From JANQRA01 sp035762545 (GTDB lineage: Bacteria; Actinomycetota; Acidimicrobiia; Spongiisociales; ZC4RG35), in contig DASTOM010000011.1 in NCBI GenBank assembly GCA_035762545.1, positions 1-64,000 of the forward strand: a stretch of DNA of 64,000 nt, read 5' to 3'. A program made the translations under genes and the position numbers. Within the stretch, counting starts at the first letter, position 1. Each line of letters opens with the position of its first letter. The notes beneath the pieces were generated by a model. It had not been told where the DNA came from, searched no databases, and saw nothing but the letters and a program-made list of their open reading frames with translations. Of this stretch, positions 25,828 through 32,761 are shown piece by piece.

Positions 25828-26370
25828 ATGAAACCCCAGATAGACATGGCCGACCGTTTCGGTCTCATGCTCGATAGGTGGCGGACCTCCCGCCCGGACC
25901 TCGACTTCTCCTCACTCGAAGTCAATACCCGGGTGCTTAGGGCTGCTCACATGATTCAAACGAGGCTCGACAGCATCGCTGACGCTTATGGTCTCAGCCA
26001 TCGTGGCGACCTCGAGACACTCACCGAACTCGACCTCGTCGGGCCTCTCACGCCATCACAGTTGGCAGAGGATCTCCTCCTGACCAGCGGGGGCATGACG
26101 GTCCGACTCAATCGCCTCCAGGCAGCAGGGCTCATCGAACGCCAACCCAACCCCCGGGATGGCCGCGGTGTTCTCGTGCGCCTCACTCCCGCTGGCGAAG
26201 ATCTCGCACGTGACGCGATCGTCACACTTCTCCAGGCTCAATCCGCAATGGTTGAGGCACTCGAGCCGTCCGACCGGAGCCGACTCGCCAAGCTACTCCG
26301 CTCGCTGCTGACCGAGCTCGGTGACATGCCCCCCTTCACTCCAACAATCGTCGCAAGACCTCTGGAGTGA
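25828..26370 (+). CDS. MarR-family transcriptional regulator
   Basis: A 180-residue winged helix-turn-helix protein. The DNA-binding part lies about residues 62-130: LTPSQLAEDLLLTSGGMTVRLNRLQAAGLI, then the wing NPRDGRGVLVRLTPAG. Flanking helices form the dimer interface. It has no cysteine, so it does not bind an iron-sulfur cluster through Cys, unlike SufR or IscR. It sits between two copies of the same dyad operator, one overlapping its own upstream region and one before the sufB unit, so it is the likely repressor of both and of itself. Its ligand is unknown. Confidence 0.9.
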   Translation: MKPQIDMADRFGLMLDRWRTSRPDLDFSSLEVNTRVLRAAHMIQTRLDSIADAYGLSHRGDLETLTELDLVGPLTPSQLAEDLLLTSGGMTVRLNRLQAAGLIERQPNPRDGRGVLVRLTPAGEDLARDAIVTLLQAQSAMVEALEPSDRSRLAKLLRSLLTELGDMPPFTPTIVARPLE

Positions 26371-26596
26371 TACCGGACCCGTCCCTGGGTGGCGTTTGTT
26401 CCCTCGCTCCCCGGGTCGGCTCATCAACGACATCAGACCGGCGCTATGGGGCCTTTCGGTCAAGAGGGGTTGAATCGCTCCCAGGGACCGTTAGGGCGAG
26501 GTGGCAGCCTTCACGAAACGGGCTCAAGACCGTGATCCTGACCTCACGGAGTATCTGGCGGGCTCGAGGGTTTGGCGACCGCATGGTTGCGCTATC

Positions 26597-26625
26597 TTGA
26601 TATATAGCTAGATCTCAAGTAAACT
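26597..26625 (+). promoter_or_regulatory. Promoter of the zinc-ribbon/sufB unit with MarR-type dyad operator
   Basis: The -35 TTGATA (26597-26602) and -10 TAAACT (26620-26625) are 17 bp apart. The dyad TTGA-N4-TAGCTA-N4-TCAA covers 26597-26618, that is the -35 plus spacer, exactly as in the lapA-like promoter. Bound repressor would exclude RNA polymerase. Confidence 0.82.
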
Positions 26626-26656
26626 CTCAAGAGGACCGTTTCCAAAGGAGAGACAA

Positions 26657-26962
26657 GTGCCCATTTCGAACCAGCCTGATGTGCGGTCACTCGTGAGAGA
26701 GCCGGACACCAGGGCGCTCATACGGTGCGGGGGATGCGGGCACTCCCGTCAGGAGCATCGACCTGATGGCACATGCACCCTTCCTGTGTGCACTTGCGCG
26801 GGATACCTCTCCAGGGACCGAGTGCTCTTCCCATGGTCGGGCTCCGAGAGCACCTGGTTCCCCGCCGAGGATGTAATCACCCATTCACCCTCGAGTCCTC
26901 GCACCGACATGACAGGCCCTGAATCGATTTCGAGCTCGATAGGAGAGTCGCCGTGGCCGTAA
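26657..26962 (+). CDS. Small cysteine/histidine-rich (zinc-ribbon-like) protein
   Basis: A 101-residue protein with GTG start and a strong AAAGGAGA site seven bases upstream. The segment CGGCGHSRQEHRPDGTC, followed by C-x3-C-x-C, gives six cysteines and two histidines, consistent with a zinc site or a metal cluster. The C-terminal third is low-complexity (Ser/Pro). It is the first gene after the operator-controlled promoter and overlaps the sufB start by 10 bp, so the two are translationally coupled. No known family is assigned; a role in cluster delivery is speculation. Confidence 0.6.
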   Translation: MPISNQPDVRSLVREPDTRALIRCGGCGHSRQEHRPDGTCTLPVCTCAGYLSRDRVLFPWSGSESTWFPAEDVITHSPSSPRTDMTGPESISSSIGESPWP

Positions 26963-28368
26963 CCGTCGATATCGATGTCTCGGCATACCAACTGGGATGG
27001 CATGACAGCGAAGAGGAGTACGTCTTCAAGCCGAAGAAAGGCCTCAACGAAGAGATCATCCGTGAGATGTCGGCTATGAAGAACGAACCCGAGTGGATGC
27101 TCAAGTTCCGTCTGAGCTCGTACCAACGCTTCCTCAGCAAGCCCATCCCAACCTGGGGAGGCGGCGGGGCCCTCGAGGACATCGACTTCGATGACATCTA
27201 CTATTACATCAAGCCCGCCGCGGGTCAGTCGAAGGACTGGGACATGGTTCCCGAGTCGATCAAAGACACCTACGAGAAGCTCGGGATCCCGCAGGCCGAG
27301 CGCAAGTACCTCGCCGGCGTGACCGCTCAGTACGAGTCCGAGGTCGTCTATCACCGGAACCGTGATGAGCTCGAGGCTTCAGGTGTCTTGTTCTGTGACA
27401 TGGACACTGCCGTCCGTGAGTACCCCGAGATCGTGCAGCAGTACATGGGCACAATCATCCCGCCCGGCGACAACAAGTTCGCCGCACTCAACTCGGCGGT
27501 TTGGTCCGGAGGCTCGTTCATCTACGTGCCCCCGGGCGTACATGTAGATCAACCACTGCAGGCCTACTTCCGGATCAATGCCGAGAACATGGGCCAGTTC
27601 GAGAGGACCTTGATCATTGTCGACGAAGGTGCCTACGTGCACTACGTCGAAGGTTGCTCGGCGCCCGTCTGGGCGACTGACTCGTTGCATTCGGCAGTGG
27701 TCGAGATCGTGGTCAAAGAAGGTGGGCGCTGTCGCTATACCACTATCCAGAACTGGTCGAACAACGTCTACAACCTCGTGACCAAACGAGCCGTTGCGTA
27801 CCGCAATGCGACCATGGAGTGGGTCGACGGCAACCTGGGCTCGAAGCTGACAATGAAGTACCCAGCAGTGTGGCTCATGGAGCCTGGCGCACATGGAGAG
27901 GTGCTCTCAATCGCCTTCGCAGGCGAGGGCCAACATCAAGACGCTGGGGCGAAGATCGTTCACCTGGCCCCCGACACGACATCGTTGATCACGTCCAAAT
28001 CGATTTGCAAGGATGGTGGTAGGGCGGGCTATCGGGGACTGGTGAGGATCGAGCCCGGGGCGACCAACGCACGCTCCTTTGTCCGCTGCGATGCCCTCAT
28101 ACTCGACGAGGACTCGAGATCCGACACCTATCCGTACATGGAAATCGAGGAGAGCGACGCCGAAGTCGGGCACGAGGCCACTGTCTCGAAGGTTGGCGAC
28201 GATCAACTCTTCTACCTGATGTCTCGTGGGCTGACCGAGGACCAGGCCACCTCGATGATCGTCGCTGGATTCATCGAGCCAATTGTCAAAGAACTCCCAA
28301 TGGAATACGCGGTCGAAATGAATCGACTCATCGAGATCAACATGGCAAAGGCAGGGGCAGTCGGGTGA
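26953..28368 (+). CDS. sufB: Fe-S cluster assembly scaffold protein SufB
   Basis: A 471-residue protein with full-length SufB architecture: N-terminal helical part (EEIIREMSAMKNEPEWMLKFR), a beta-helix core, and the C-terminal segment with the conserved cysteine in SFVRCDALIL and EATVSKVGDDQLFYLMSRGL. In the SufBC2D complex it builds 4Fe-4S clusters. The GTG start has an AGGAGAG site. Unusually, no sufC, sufD, sufS or sufU lies nearby; the gene is expressed with a small Cys-rich protein from a MarR-type promoter. It may be a stress paralogue of a SufB encoded elsewhere. Confidence 0.95.
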   Translation: MAVTVDIDVSAYQLGWHDSEEEYVFKPKKGLNEEIIREMSAMKNEPEWMLKFRLSSYQRFLSKPIPTWGGGGALEDIDFDDIYYYIKPAAGQSKDWDMVPESIKDTYEKLGIPQAERKYLAGVTAQYESEVVYHRNRDELEASGVLFCDMDTAVREYPEIVQQYMGTIIPPGDNKFAALNSAVWSGGSFIYVPPGVHVDQPLQAYFRINAENMGQFERTLIIVDEGAYVHYVEGCSAPVWATDSLHSAVVEIVVKEGGRCRYTTIQNWSNNVYNLVTKRAVAYRNATMEWVDGNLGSKLTMKYPAVWLMEPGAHGEVLSIAFAGEGQHQDAGAKIVHLAPDTTSLITSKSICKDGGRAGYRGLVRIEPGATNARSFVRCDALILDEDSRSDTYPYMEIEESDAEVGHEATVSKVGDDQLFYLMSRGLTEDQATSMIVAGFIEPIVKELPMEYAVEMNRLIEINMAKAGAVG

Positions 28369-28453
28369 GACATCTGCTGAGGAAACAGGGGATATGCGTT
28401 GGCAGTGATTGTCTCGAGAATGCACGCTCCGTAGAGGACGAAAGGATCCCGCT

Positions 28454-28612
28454 ATGAAGACGCCCCGCGAACGCTCAGAGCGCTACGAGCGGGAGCGACG
28501 CGACGCGAGCGAACGGCACCGTCGCAAAGTAGAACAGATGGCCGAACGCCAGAGACAAGAACTGCTTGAAGACCGGGCACGTGGCTCTGATACTGCCGAA
28601 AGCAAGTATTAG
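28454..28612 (+). CDS. Small highly charged, helical protein
   Basis: A 52-residue protein made almost entirely of Arg, Glu, Lys and Gln (ERERRDASERHRRKVEQMAE), predicted to be one long helix or coiled coil. ATG 28454 has an AAAGGA site eight bases upstream. It lies 85 bp after sufB and could share its transcript. No family is recognised. Confidence 0.5.
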   Translation: MKTPRERSERYERERRDASERHRRKVEQMAERQRQELLEDRARGSDTAESKY

Positions 28613-28725
28613 GTTTCCAGTCCCATTTCGAAAGAGGGTTGGAGCCCGCCCTCAGCCATCTTCCTCTTGGCCGGGACCGAACCTATCTGAGTCCTTTGCT
28701 CCGATCCACCGCTTGAGGTGCTCTG

Positions 28726-28932
28726 TCACTCCAGCGCGTCCTCCGGAGTGATCACGAGTGATGAGAAACTCGCTTCGTGGTAGCGAGTGTTGACTTCGTC
28801 TGCCACAGCGTCAATCGCAGCGAGCTGAGCCGCACGACTACCTGGTTCCTCTTCAGCAACCATCACCCGCGCCCACTCAGCGCTCAGCTCATCGTCGGCC
28901 ATTTCTTTGAGATCTCGGCGATAGTCAGTCAC
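28726..28932 (-). CDS. Hypothetical 68-residue protein
   Basis: A frame starting with GTG at 28932 (MTDYRRDLKEMADDELSAEW). It has a protein-like helical composition and an acidic C-terminus ending ITPEDALE. An alternative start at 29043 adds 37 unlikely residues. There is only a weak GGGG motif before the GTG. No family is recognised. Confidence 0.42.
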   Translation of the reverse strand: MTDYRRDLKEMADDELSAEWARVMVAEEEPGSRAAQLAAIDAVADEVNTRYHEASFSSLVITPEDALE

Positions 28933-29055
28933 CGCCCCATTCTCGTTCGAGCATGCTCGCGCGCAGTGGGGAGGGTTGCACCAGGAGTCGGGGCCATTCC
29001 ATTCCTGCGGACGAAGACTCTGCCCCTTTCCTACCTGCGCCAATCGGGAAGTTGG

Positions 29056-29148
29056 CGGAGGCGGACGGGAATCGAACCCGCCAGAGATCGTGTCGACCTC
29101 TCACCGGTTTTGAAGACCGGGGGACCCACCAGGCGTCCGGACGCCTCC
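29056..29148 (-). tRNA. selC: tRNA-Sec (selenocysteine, anticodon UCA)
   Basis: A 93-nt tRNA on the minus strand with an extended acceptor (GGAGGCG.. pairing with ..CGCCTCC), an anticodon stem CCGGT/ACCGG enclosing CTTCAAA (anticodon TCA), a long variable arm (GAGAGGTCGACACGATCTCTG) and T-loop TTCGATT. The G discriminator is at 29056 and the 3' CCA is encoded at 29053-29055. The anticodon, the length and the long variable arm together define tRNA-Sec. The host therefore reads some UGA codons as selenocysteine. selA, selB and selD are not in the window. Confidence 0.93.
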
Positions 29149-29252
29149 CTGCCGTCCATCCAGCGTAGATGAGCGGATCTGACCCATATCCGGGCTGACG
29201 TACCCCGGGTTCGCGATTCTTCGACTAGTCGTTTGAGGAACCAATCCCCGGG

Positions 29253-29258
29253 TATATA
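29253..29258 (+). promoter_or_regulatory. -10 element of the XRE regulator gene
   Basis: TATATA ends six bases before ATG 29265, which places the transcription start at or very near the start codon (leaderless). A TTGAGG at 29233 is a weak -35 candidate at a short 14-bp spacing. Confidence 0.55.
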
Positions 29259-29264
29259 CGCTTG

Positions 29265-29897
29265 ATGGGTATGCCGGAAAGAAGTTTCGGGCGCACGGTG
29301 CGCTATCGCCGCACCAAGTTGGGTCTCAGCCAAGCCAAGCTCGGCGAACTCGTTGGCCGTTCCACAGCGACTATCCGGTCGTGGGAGCGGGACAAGAGTC
29401 GACCGAACGATCCGAAGGTGCTCGGCGCCCTCGCTGCCATCCTCGGCATCGACGAACGCCATCTCTTCGGGAAAGCCGATGTCGAGCAGCCGACGTTCGA
29501 AGAGACGTCTCCGACGGTCGAGCAGGCCCTCGCCACTTTGAGCCCAGGTCACGAAGAACCGGTGGCTGCCGGGTCGGTCTCGAGCCAGTACGAGGACCTC
29601 ATCGAGCCAATGGACCGGAACCCGGCCGACCCGAACGTCCGGCACCTGGTCGGCGTCGCCGCCGGGCCCGCCTTCGTGGCGCCTCCGGATCCATATGTCC
29701 AGGGCCCTCTCACTCCCAACCTCACCGATGTGTCGTACATGGAGGACCCATCCCAACGGCAGATCTATCGCGTCAGGACCCTGGCGACGGTAGTCGCCCT
29801 GGTCGCGTTGGTGGTCGCCTTCTTGTGGGCATTCGAAGAGGGGTTGGGCGCACTCGGTGAGTGGTGGGACGGCTTCTTCGGCAACCTCCGCCTCTGA
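29265..29897 (+). CDS. Membrane-anchored XRE-family helix-turn-helix protein
   Basis: About 210 residues. Residues about 8-63 are an XRE/Cro-type HTH (RYRRTKLGLSQAKLGELVGRSTATIRSWERDKSRP), a polar linker follows, and residues about 172-193 form one transmembrane helix (TLATVVALVALVVAFLWAF) before a short tail. The layout recalls RodZ-like or membrane-tethered regulators, though the linker is unrelated. ATG codons at 29265 and 29271 are both possible starts. The gene is preceded by selC on the other strand. Confidence 0.75.
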   Translation: MGMPERSFGRTVRYRRTKLGLSQAKLGELVGRSTATIRSWERDKSRPNDPKVLGALAAILGIDERHLFGKADVEQPTFEETSPTVEQALATLSPGHEEPVAAGSVSSQYEDLIEPMDRNPADPNVRHLVGVAAGPAFVAPPDPYVQGPLTPNLTDVSYMEDPSQRQIYRVRTLATVVALVALVVAFLWAFEEGLGALGEWWDGFFGNLRL

Positions 29898-29917
29898 GCG
29901 GTCCCGACGAGGAGAGT

Positions 29918-30402
29918 CACTTGCACTCCGGCACCGTCCCGAGATCTGCAACGGTCATCGAGTAGGTCGAAGTCGCGTCCTGGGCCGACCATGACACCGA
30001 TGGAGGGGTGGAAAGCCTCGAATTTGTTGACGACTTCGACTCCGCTGGCGTCGACCCAATCCTGAAAGAACGCCACGATGTCGTCAAAGCTCTCCTCGTA
30101 GCTGATCTTCACCGACGCGCCGTCTCCCTGCTGGATGACGGCCTGGACCTCACCACCAGACGGGACATCGATGGGGAGGTCTTCTGGGATCTCGCCTCCC
30201 CCAGAGTCATGGACCCGTCATCGGTCTCGACACTTACTTCCCCGCCTTCCTCGTCGATCTCGACGTCACCCACCCCTTCTTGCGACTCGATGATCTGCTC
30301 GGCGAGCTCCTCGCTTGGAGAGGAGCAGGCGACCACCTAGAGAGCGACCGCCACCAACATCAATGCCAAGGGCGACCTGTGTCTCAATGTCTCTTTGTTC
30401 AT
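29918..30402 (-). pseudogene. Lipoprotein gene broken by one stop and two frameshifts
   Basis: Reading the minus strand from ATG 30402 gives a signal peptide that hits an in-frame TAG, then continues through a lipobox-like VVAC (signal peptidase II site) into SSPSEELAEQIIES and GDVEIDEEGGEVSVETDDG. A frameshift near the GEA/GGE junction (about 30195) leads to IPEDLPIDVPSGGEVQAV, then KISYEESFDDIVAFFQDW. A second shift (about 30005) restores SWSAQDATSTYSMTVADL, ending in PECK and a stop at 29918. The pieces join into one plausible secreted lipoprotein of roughly 160 residues. Three independent lesions argue for real decay rather than one sequencing error. Confidence 0.75.
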
Positions 30403-30447
30403 CACGAGTCGCTGCATCGTACGCGTTCGAGACCACCGGAAAATGGG

Positions 30448-30476
30448 TTCACCCTGGCTCCGATCTGTGGCAGAAT
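30448..30476 (+). promoter_or_regulatory. Candidate promoter of the structured RNA
   Basis: TTCACC (30448-30453) and CAGAAT (30471-30476) are 17 bp apart, with TGTG just before the -10. A start near 30484 would place the whole RNA fold downstream. Confidence 0.5.
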
Positions 30477-30507
30477 CTGGTCACCAGAGAAAGGAGGTGG
30501 TCCGAAC

Positions 30508-30549
30508 TTGCATAAATCTTTCAGGACTCTGGAGGTGGCCAAGCGCTGA
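30508..30549 (+). CDS. 13-codon mini-ORF with an extended ribosome-binding site
   Basis: TTG start, product MHKSFRTLEVAKR, stop at 30547-30549. It lies about ten bases after AGAAAGGAGGTGGTCC (30488-30503), which is complementary to the 16S rRNA 3' end over about 16 nt with one G-U position. The frame ends at the base of the 10-bp internal hairpin. The strong site argues that the peptide is translated, or that the ribosome is used as a switch. The peptide itself is unknown. Confidence 0.4.
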   Translation: MHKSFRTLEVAKR

Positions 30550-30690
30550 GCGGCGCTGACCGCTGAAGCGCCGCTCGTTCCCGCAGGGAACAGGTGGCGA
30601 CTCCAAACTTGGACCACCCGGCTCTGGCTACTGCGGAGCTTGTCCAGCCGCAGCACTAGTTACAGGCGAAATGCTGGAGCTGACGCGATT

Positions 30691-30723
30691 GAGAGACCCC
30701 GCCCGATATGGGCGGGGTCTCTC
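30691..30723. terminator. Strong bidirectional terminator
   Basis: A perfect 14-bp stem (30691-30704 with 30710-30723, core GACCCCGCCC/GGGCGGGGTC) with a GATAT loop. The plus-strand tail is TATTTCTC, so it ends the structured RNA. The stop codon of the convergent PLP enzyme gene begins at its last base, so it can end that transcript too. Confidence 0.9.
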
Positions 30724-31676
30724 TATTTCTCGAATCCTTTCGACTCGAGCCATGCGTCGTTGAAGACCTTCGACAGATAACCACGGCCGGAGTCGGGGAC
30801 GATGACCACCACCAGCCTCGACTCGTCCTCCCGGGCCACTCGAACGGCTGCTTCGACTGCCATGCCCCCGGAGCCTCCGGTGAGGACTCCCTCGCTTCGG
30901 GCGAGTCTCCGGGCCATGACGAATGACTCCGCATCGGTGACCTTGATGAAGCGGTCGATCAGGTCGAGGTCGACGGTTTCGGGGTAGAAGTCCTCACCCA
31001 CACCCTCGACCTCGTACTGGTGGACGTCGTCGCGCTGGGCTGCGGTGTAGATCGACCCTTGGGGGTCGGCGCCGACGACCTCGAGACTCGGCTTCTTCTC
31101 CTTGAGAAACCTTCCGGCCCCGCTGATGGTCCCTCCGGTGCCGACTCCGGCGACGAAGACATCGACCGCGCCGTTGGTCTGCTCCCAGATCTCCGGACCT
31201 GTCGACTGATAATGGGCGATTGGGTTCGCCTCGTTGAAGTACTGATTGGGCTGGAACGATCCTTCGATCTCGGAAGCCAGCCGATTGGCGACGCCGTAGT
31301 ACGACTCGGGGTGGTCGGGCCCGTACTCGGTGGGAGTCACCACCACCTCGACCCCGTAGGCACGGAGCAGGTCACGCTTCTCCTCGGACACCTTGTCGGG
31401 CACCGTGCAGATCACCCGGTAGCCACGCACGGCTCCCACCAGCGCCAAACCAACGCCTGTGTTGCCCGAGGTCGGCTCGATGATCGTTCCCCCTGGCTGA
31501 AGATCGCCGGAGGCTTCGGCCCGTTCGATCATCGCCACGGCGATCCGCTCTTTGATCGACCCGCCCGGGTTCATGAACTCGAGTTTGGCCACGAGGTTTC
31601 CCGGTTCGTGGAGGCGGGACAGTCGGACGAGAGGGGTCCGGCCAATCACGTCTATGACACTGTCGTGGATCGACAT
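30723..31676 (-). CDS. Cysteine synthase / cystathionine beta-synthase-like PLP enzyme
   Basis: A 317-residue fold-type II PLP enzyme. The PLP lysine is in NPGGSIKERIA, the substrate loop is TSGNTG and the phosphate-binding loop is GVGTGGTISG. The segment PDKVSEEKRDLLRAYGVEVVVTPT with HPESYYGVANRL is closer to cystathionine beta-synthase than to CysK. The C-terminal pair of CBS regulatory domains found in actinobacterial enzymes of about 460 residues is absent. It makes cysteine or cystathionine from activated serine or serine; which one is not decided here. ATG 31676 follows a 41-codon frame by 5 bp. Confidence 0.87.
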   Translation of the reverse strand: MSIHDSVIDVIGRTPLVRLSRLHEPGNLVAKLEFMNPGGSIKERIAVAMIERAEASGDLQPGGTIIEPTSGNTGVGLALVGAVRGYRVICTVPDKVSEEKRDLLRAYGVEVVVTPTEYGPDHPESYYGVANRLASEIEGSFQPNQYFNEANPIAHYQSTGPEIWEQTNGAVDVFVAGVGTGGTISGAGRFLKEKKPSLEVVGADPQGSIYTAAQRDDVHQYEVEGVGEDFYPETVDLDLIDRFIKVTDAESFVMARRLARSEGVLTGGSGGMAVEAAVRVAREDESRLVVVIVPDSGRGYLSKVFNDAWLESKGFEK

Positions 31677-31681
31677 CGGAC

Positions 31682-31807
31682 TCAGGTGCCGCCGCCGGAG
31701 CGTGACGAGATCAGGATGACCGTCGTCACCAGCGCGGCCGCGACCACCGTCAGGATCCCGGCGAGCCAGTAGCCGCTGCTCTGGGCGAGAACGGGTGTGA
31801 GGTGCAC
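31682..31807 (-). CDS. 41-residue single-span membrane peptide
   Basis: GTG start at 31807; the product is MHLTPVLAQSSGYWLAG followed by a hydrophobic helix of about 20 residues and a SSRSGGGT tail. Its stop lies 5 bp before the ATG of the PLP enzyme, indicating translational coupling. The composition fits a small membrane protein. It is too short for family assignment. Confidence 0.5.
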   Translation of the reverse strand: MHLTPVLAQSSGYWLAGILTVVAAALVTTVILISSRSGGGT

Positions 31808-31858
31808 GGCGCGATGATGGCATATCCCGTTCTCGGGGCCGATCCCTAACCTCAGCGC

Positions 31859-32761
31859 GTGCACGCTTTGCGCAGGTATGCCTGGGTCGTCCTCGTATCC
31901 AACGTTGTGGTCATCGTGCTCGGGGCCTTGGTCCGAGCTACGGGTTCGGGTGCCGGTTGCGGTCCTTCCTGGCCGACATGTGAGGGTGAGATGATCCCCG
32001 AACTCGAAGGCGCCACCGCAATCGAGTTCCTTCATCGGGCTGTCAGCGGCATCGCCCTGGTGCTCGTGGTCGTTCTCGCGGTGTGGGTTTGGCGCCGTGT
32101 CCCGAAAGGTGAGCCGGCGCGCTGGGGAGCTGGTCTGTCGGTGGTGGCCATCGTTGGCGAAGCACTGATCGGGGCGATGATCGTCCTTGCCGAGTGGGTC
32201 GCCGAAGATGCGTCTCTCGCCCGAGCGATCGCGGTGCCACTTCATCTCGTCAACACGTTTTTCTTGCTTGCCGTGTTGACCCTCACCATCTTCTGGCTCG
32301 GCGGTGGTCATCGACTCGACTTCAGGAGAGATCGGGTCGTCACCCGGGCGGTCGTCCTCGGGGGTGTCGCTCTCATCCTGATCGCCGCCACCGGTGCCAT
32401 CACGGCCCTCGCCGACACCCTCTTCCCGAAGGCCCCCGGCGCCGACCTGTCAGGTGAGAGCCACTTCCTCACCGACCTGAGGGTGATTCATCCGATCCTC
32501 GCCGTTCTCGCCAGCTCGATCGGATGGTGGATCTCCTCTCGAGGCGGTGGTATCCGCGGACCCTGGGCGAAGTGGCTCTTCGTATTGGTGGGAGCCATGC
32601 TCCTGACAGGAACGATCAACGTCGCCCTGGGCGTCCCGGTGTGGATGCAGCTGGTCCATCTGGCCCTGGCCGACGCGCTGTGGATCGTATATGTGCTCAC
32701 AGCCGCCGACGCACTTCAGTTCTCGGAAGCCACCGATTCGCGGCTGTCGCCGAGCAGGTAG
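31859..32761 (+). CDS. ctaA: Heme A synthase (COX15/CtaA family)
   Basis: A 300-residue protein with eight membrane helices. Four conserved heme-ligand histidines are visible in EFLHRAVSG, VPLHLVNTF, RVIHPILAV and QLVHLALAD, and the extracytoplasmic Cys pair in GCGPSWPTC. It oxidises heme O to heme A for aa3-type cytochrome oxidase. The GTG start at 31859 lies six bases after a TAACCT -10, suggesting a leaderless mRNA. Its 3' end overlaps the convergent soxR-like gene by 46 bp. Confidence 0.92.
   Translation: MHALRRYAWVVLVSNVVVIVLGALVRATGSGAGCGPSWPTCEGEMIPELEGATAIEFLHRAVSGIALVLVVVLAVWVWRRVPKGEPARWGAGLSVVAIVGEALIGAMIVLAEWVAEDASLARAIAVPLHLVNTFFLLAVLTLTIFWLGGGHRLDFRRDRVVTRAVVLGGVALILIAATGAITALADTLFPKAPGADLSGESHFLTDLRVIHPILAVLASSIGWWISSRGGGIRGPWAKWLFVLVGAMLLTGTINVALGVPVWMQLVHLALADALWIVYVLTAADALQFSEATDSRLSPSR

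Larger units (their letters stand above)
30484..30723 (+). ncRNA. Structured RNA candidate with sequestered Shine-Dalgarno
   Basis: About 240 nt between two minus-strand genes. A long-range helix pairs GGTGGTCC (30496-30503) with GGACCACC (30611-30618). Inside it are a perfect 10-bp stem GAGCGGCGCT/AGCGCCGCTC (30548-30576) and GTTCCC-GCA-GGGAAC (30577-30591). Downstream is CTGCGG/CCGCAG (30631-30653), then a strong terminator. The 5' arm of the closing helix is part of an extended Shine-Dalgarno (30488-30503) before a 13-codon frame. No adjacent plus-strand gene depends on it, so it looks like a free-standing regulatory or small-ORF RNA. I cannot match it securely to a known family. Confidence 0.6.

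Noticed and set aside
25828..26370. The MarR gene as a SufR or IscR-type iron-sulfur sensor
   Set aside because: It has no cysteine, and its wing and helix arrangement is of MarR type.
26953..28368. A complete suf operon
   Set aside because: No sufC ATPase, sufD, cysteine desulfurase or sufU can be found on either side; only sufB is present.
29031..29951. A 306-codon minus-strand frame crossing the tRNA-Sec and the XRE gene
   Set aside because: It runs through a tRNA and antisense to a clear HTH gene; the tail QLPDWRR-like sequence derives from tRNA DNA.
29918..30402. The stop codon in the lipoprotein as a recoded codon
   Set aside because: It is TAG, not TGA, and lies in a signal peptide; two frameshifts in the same gene make decay the simpler explanation.
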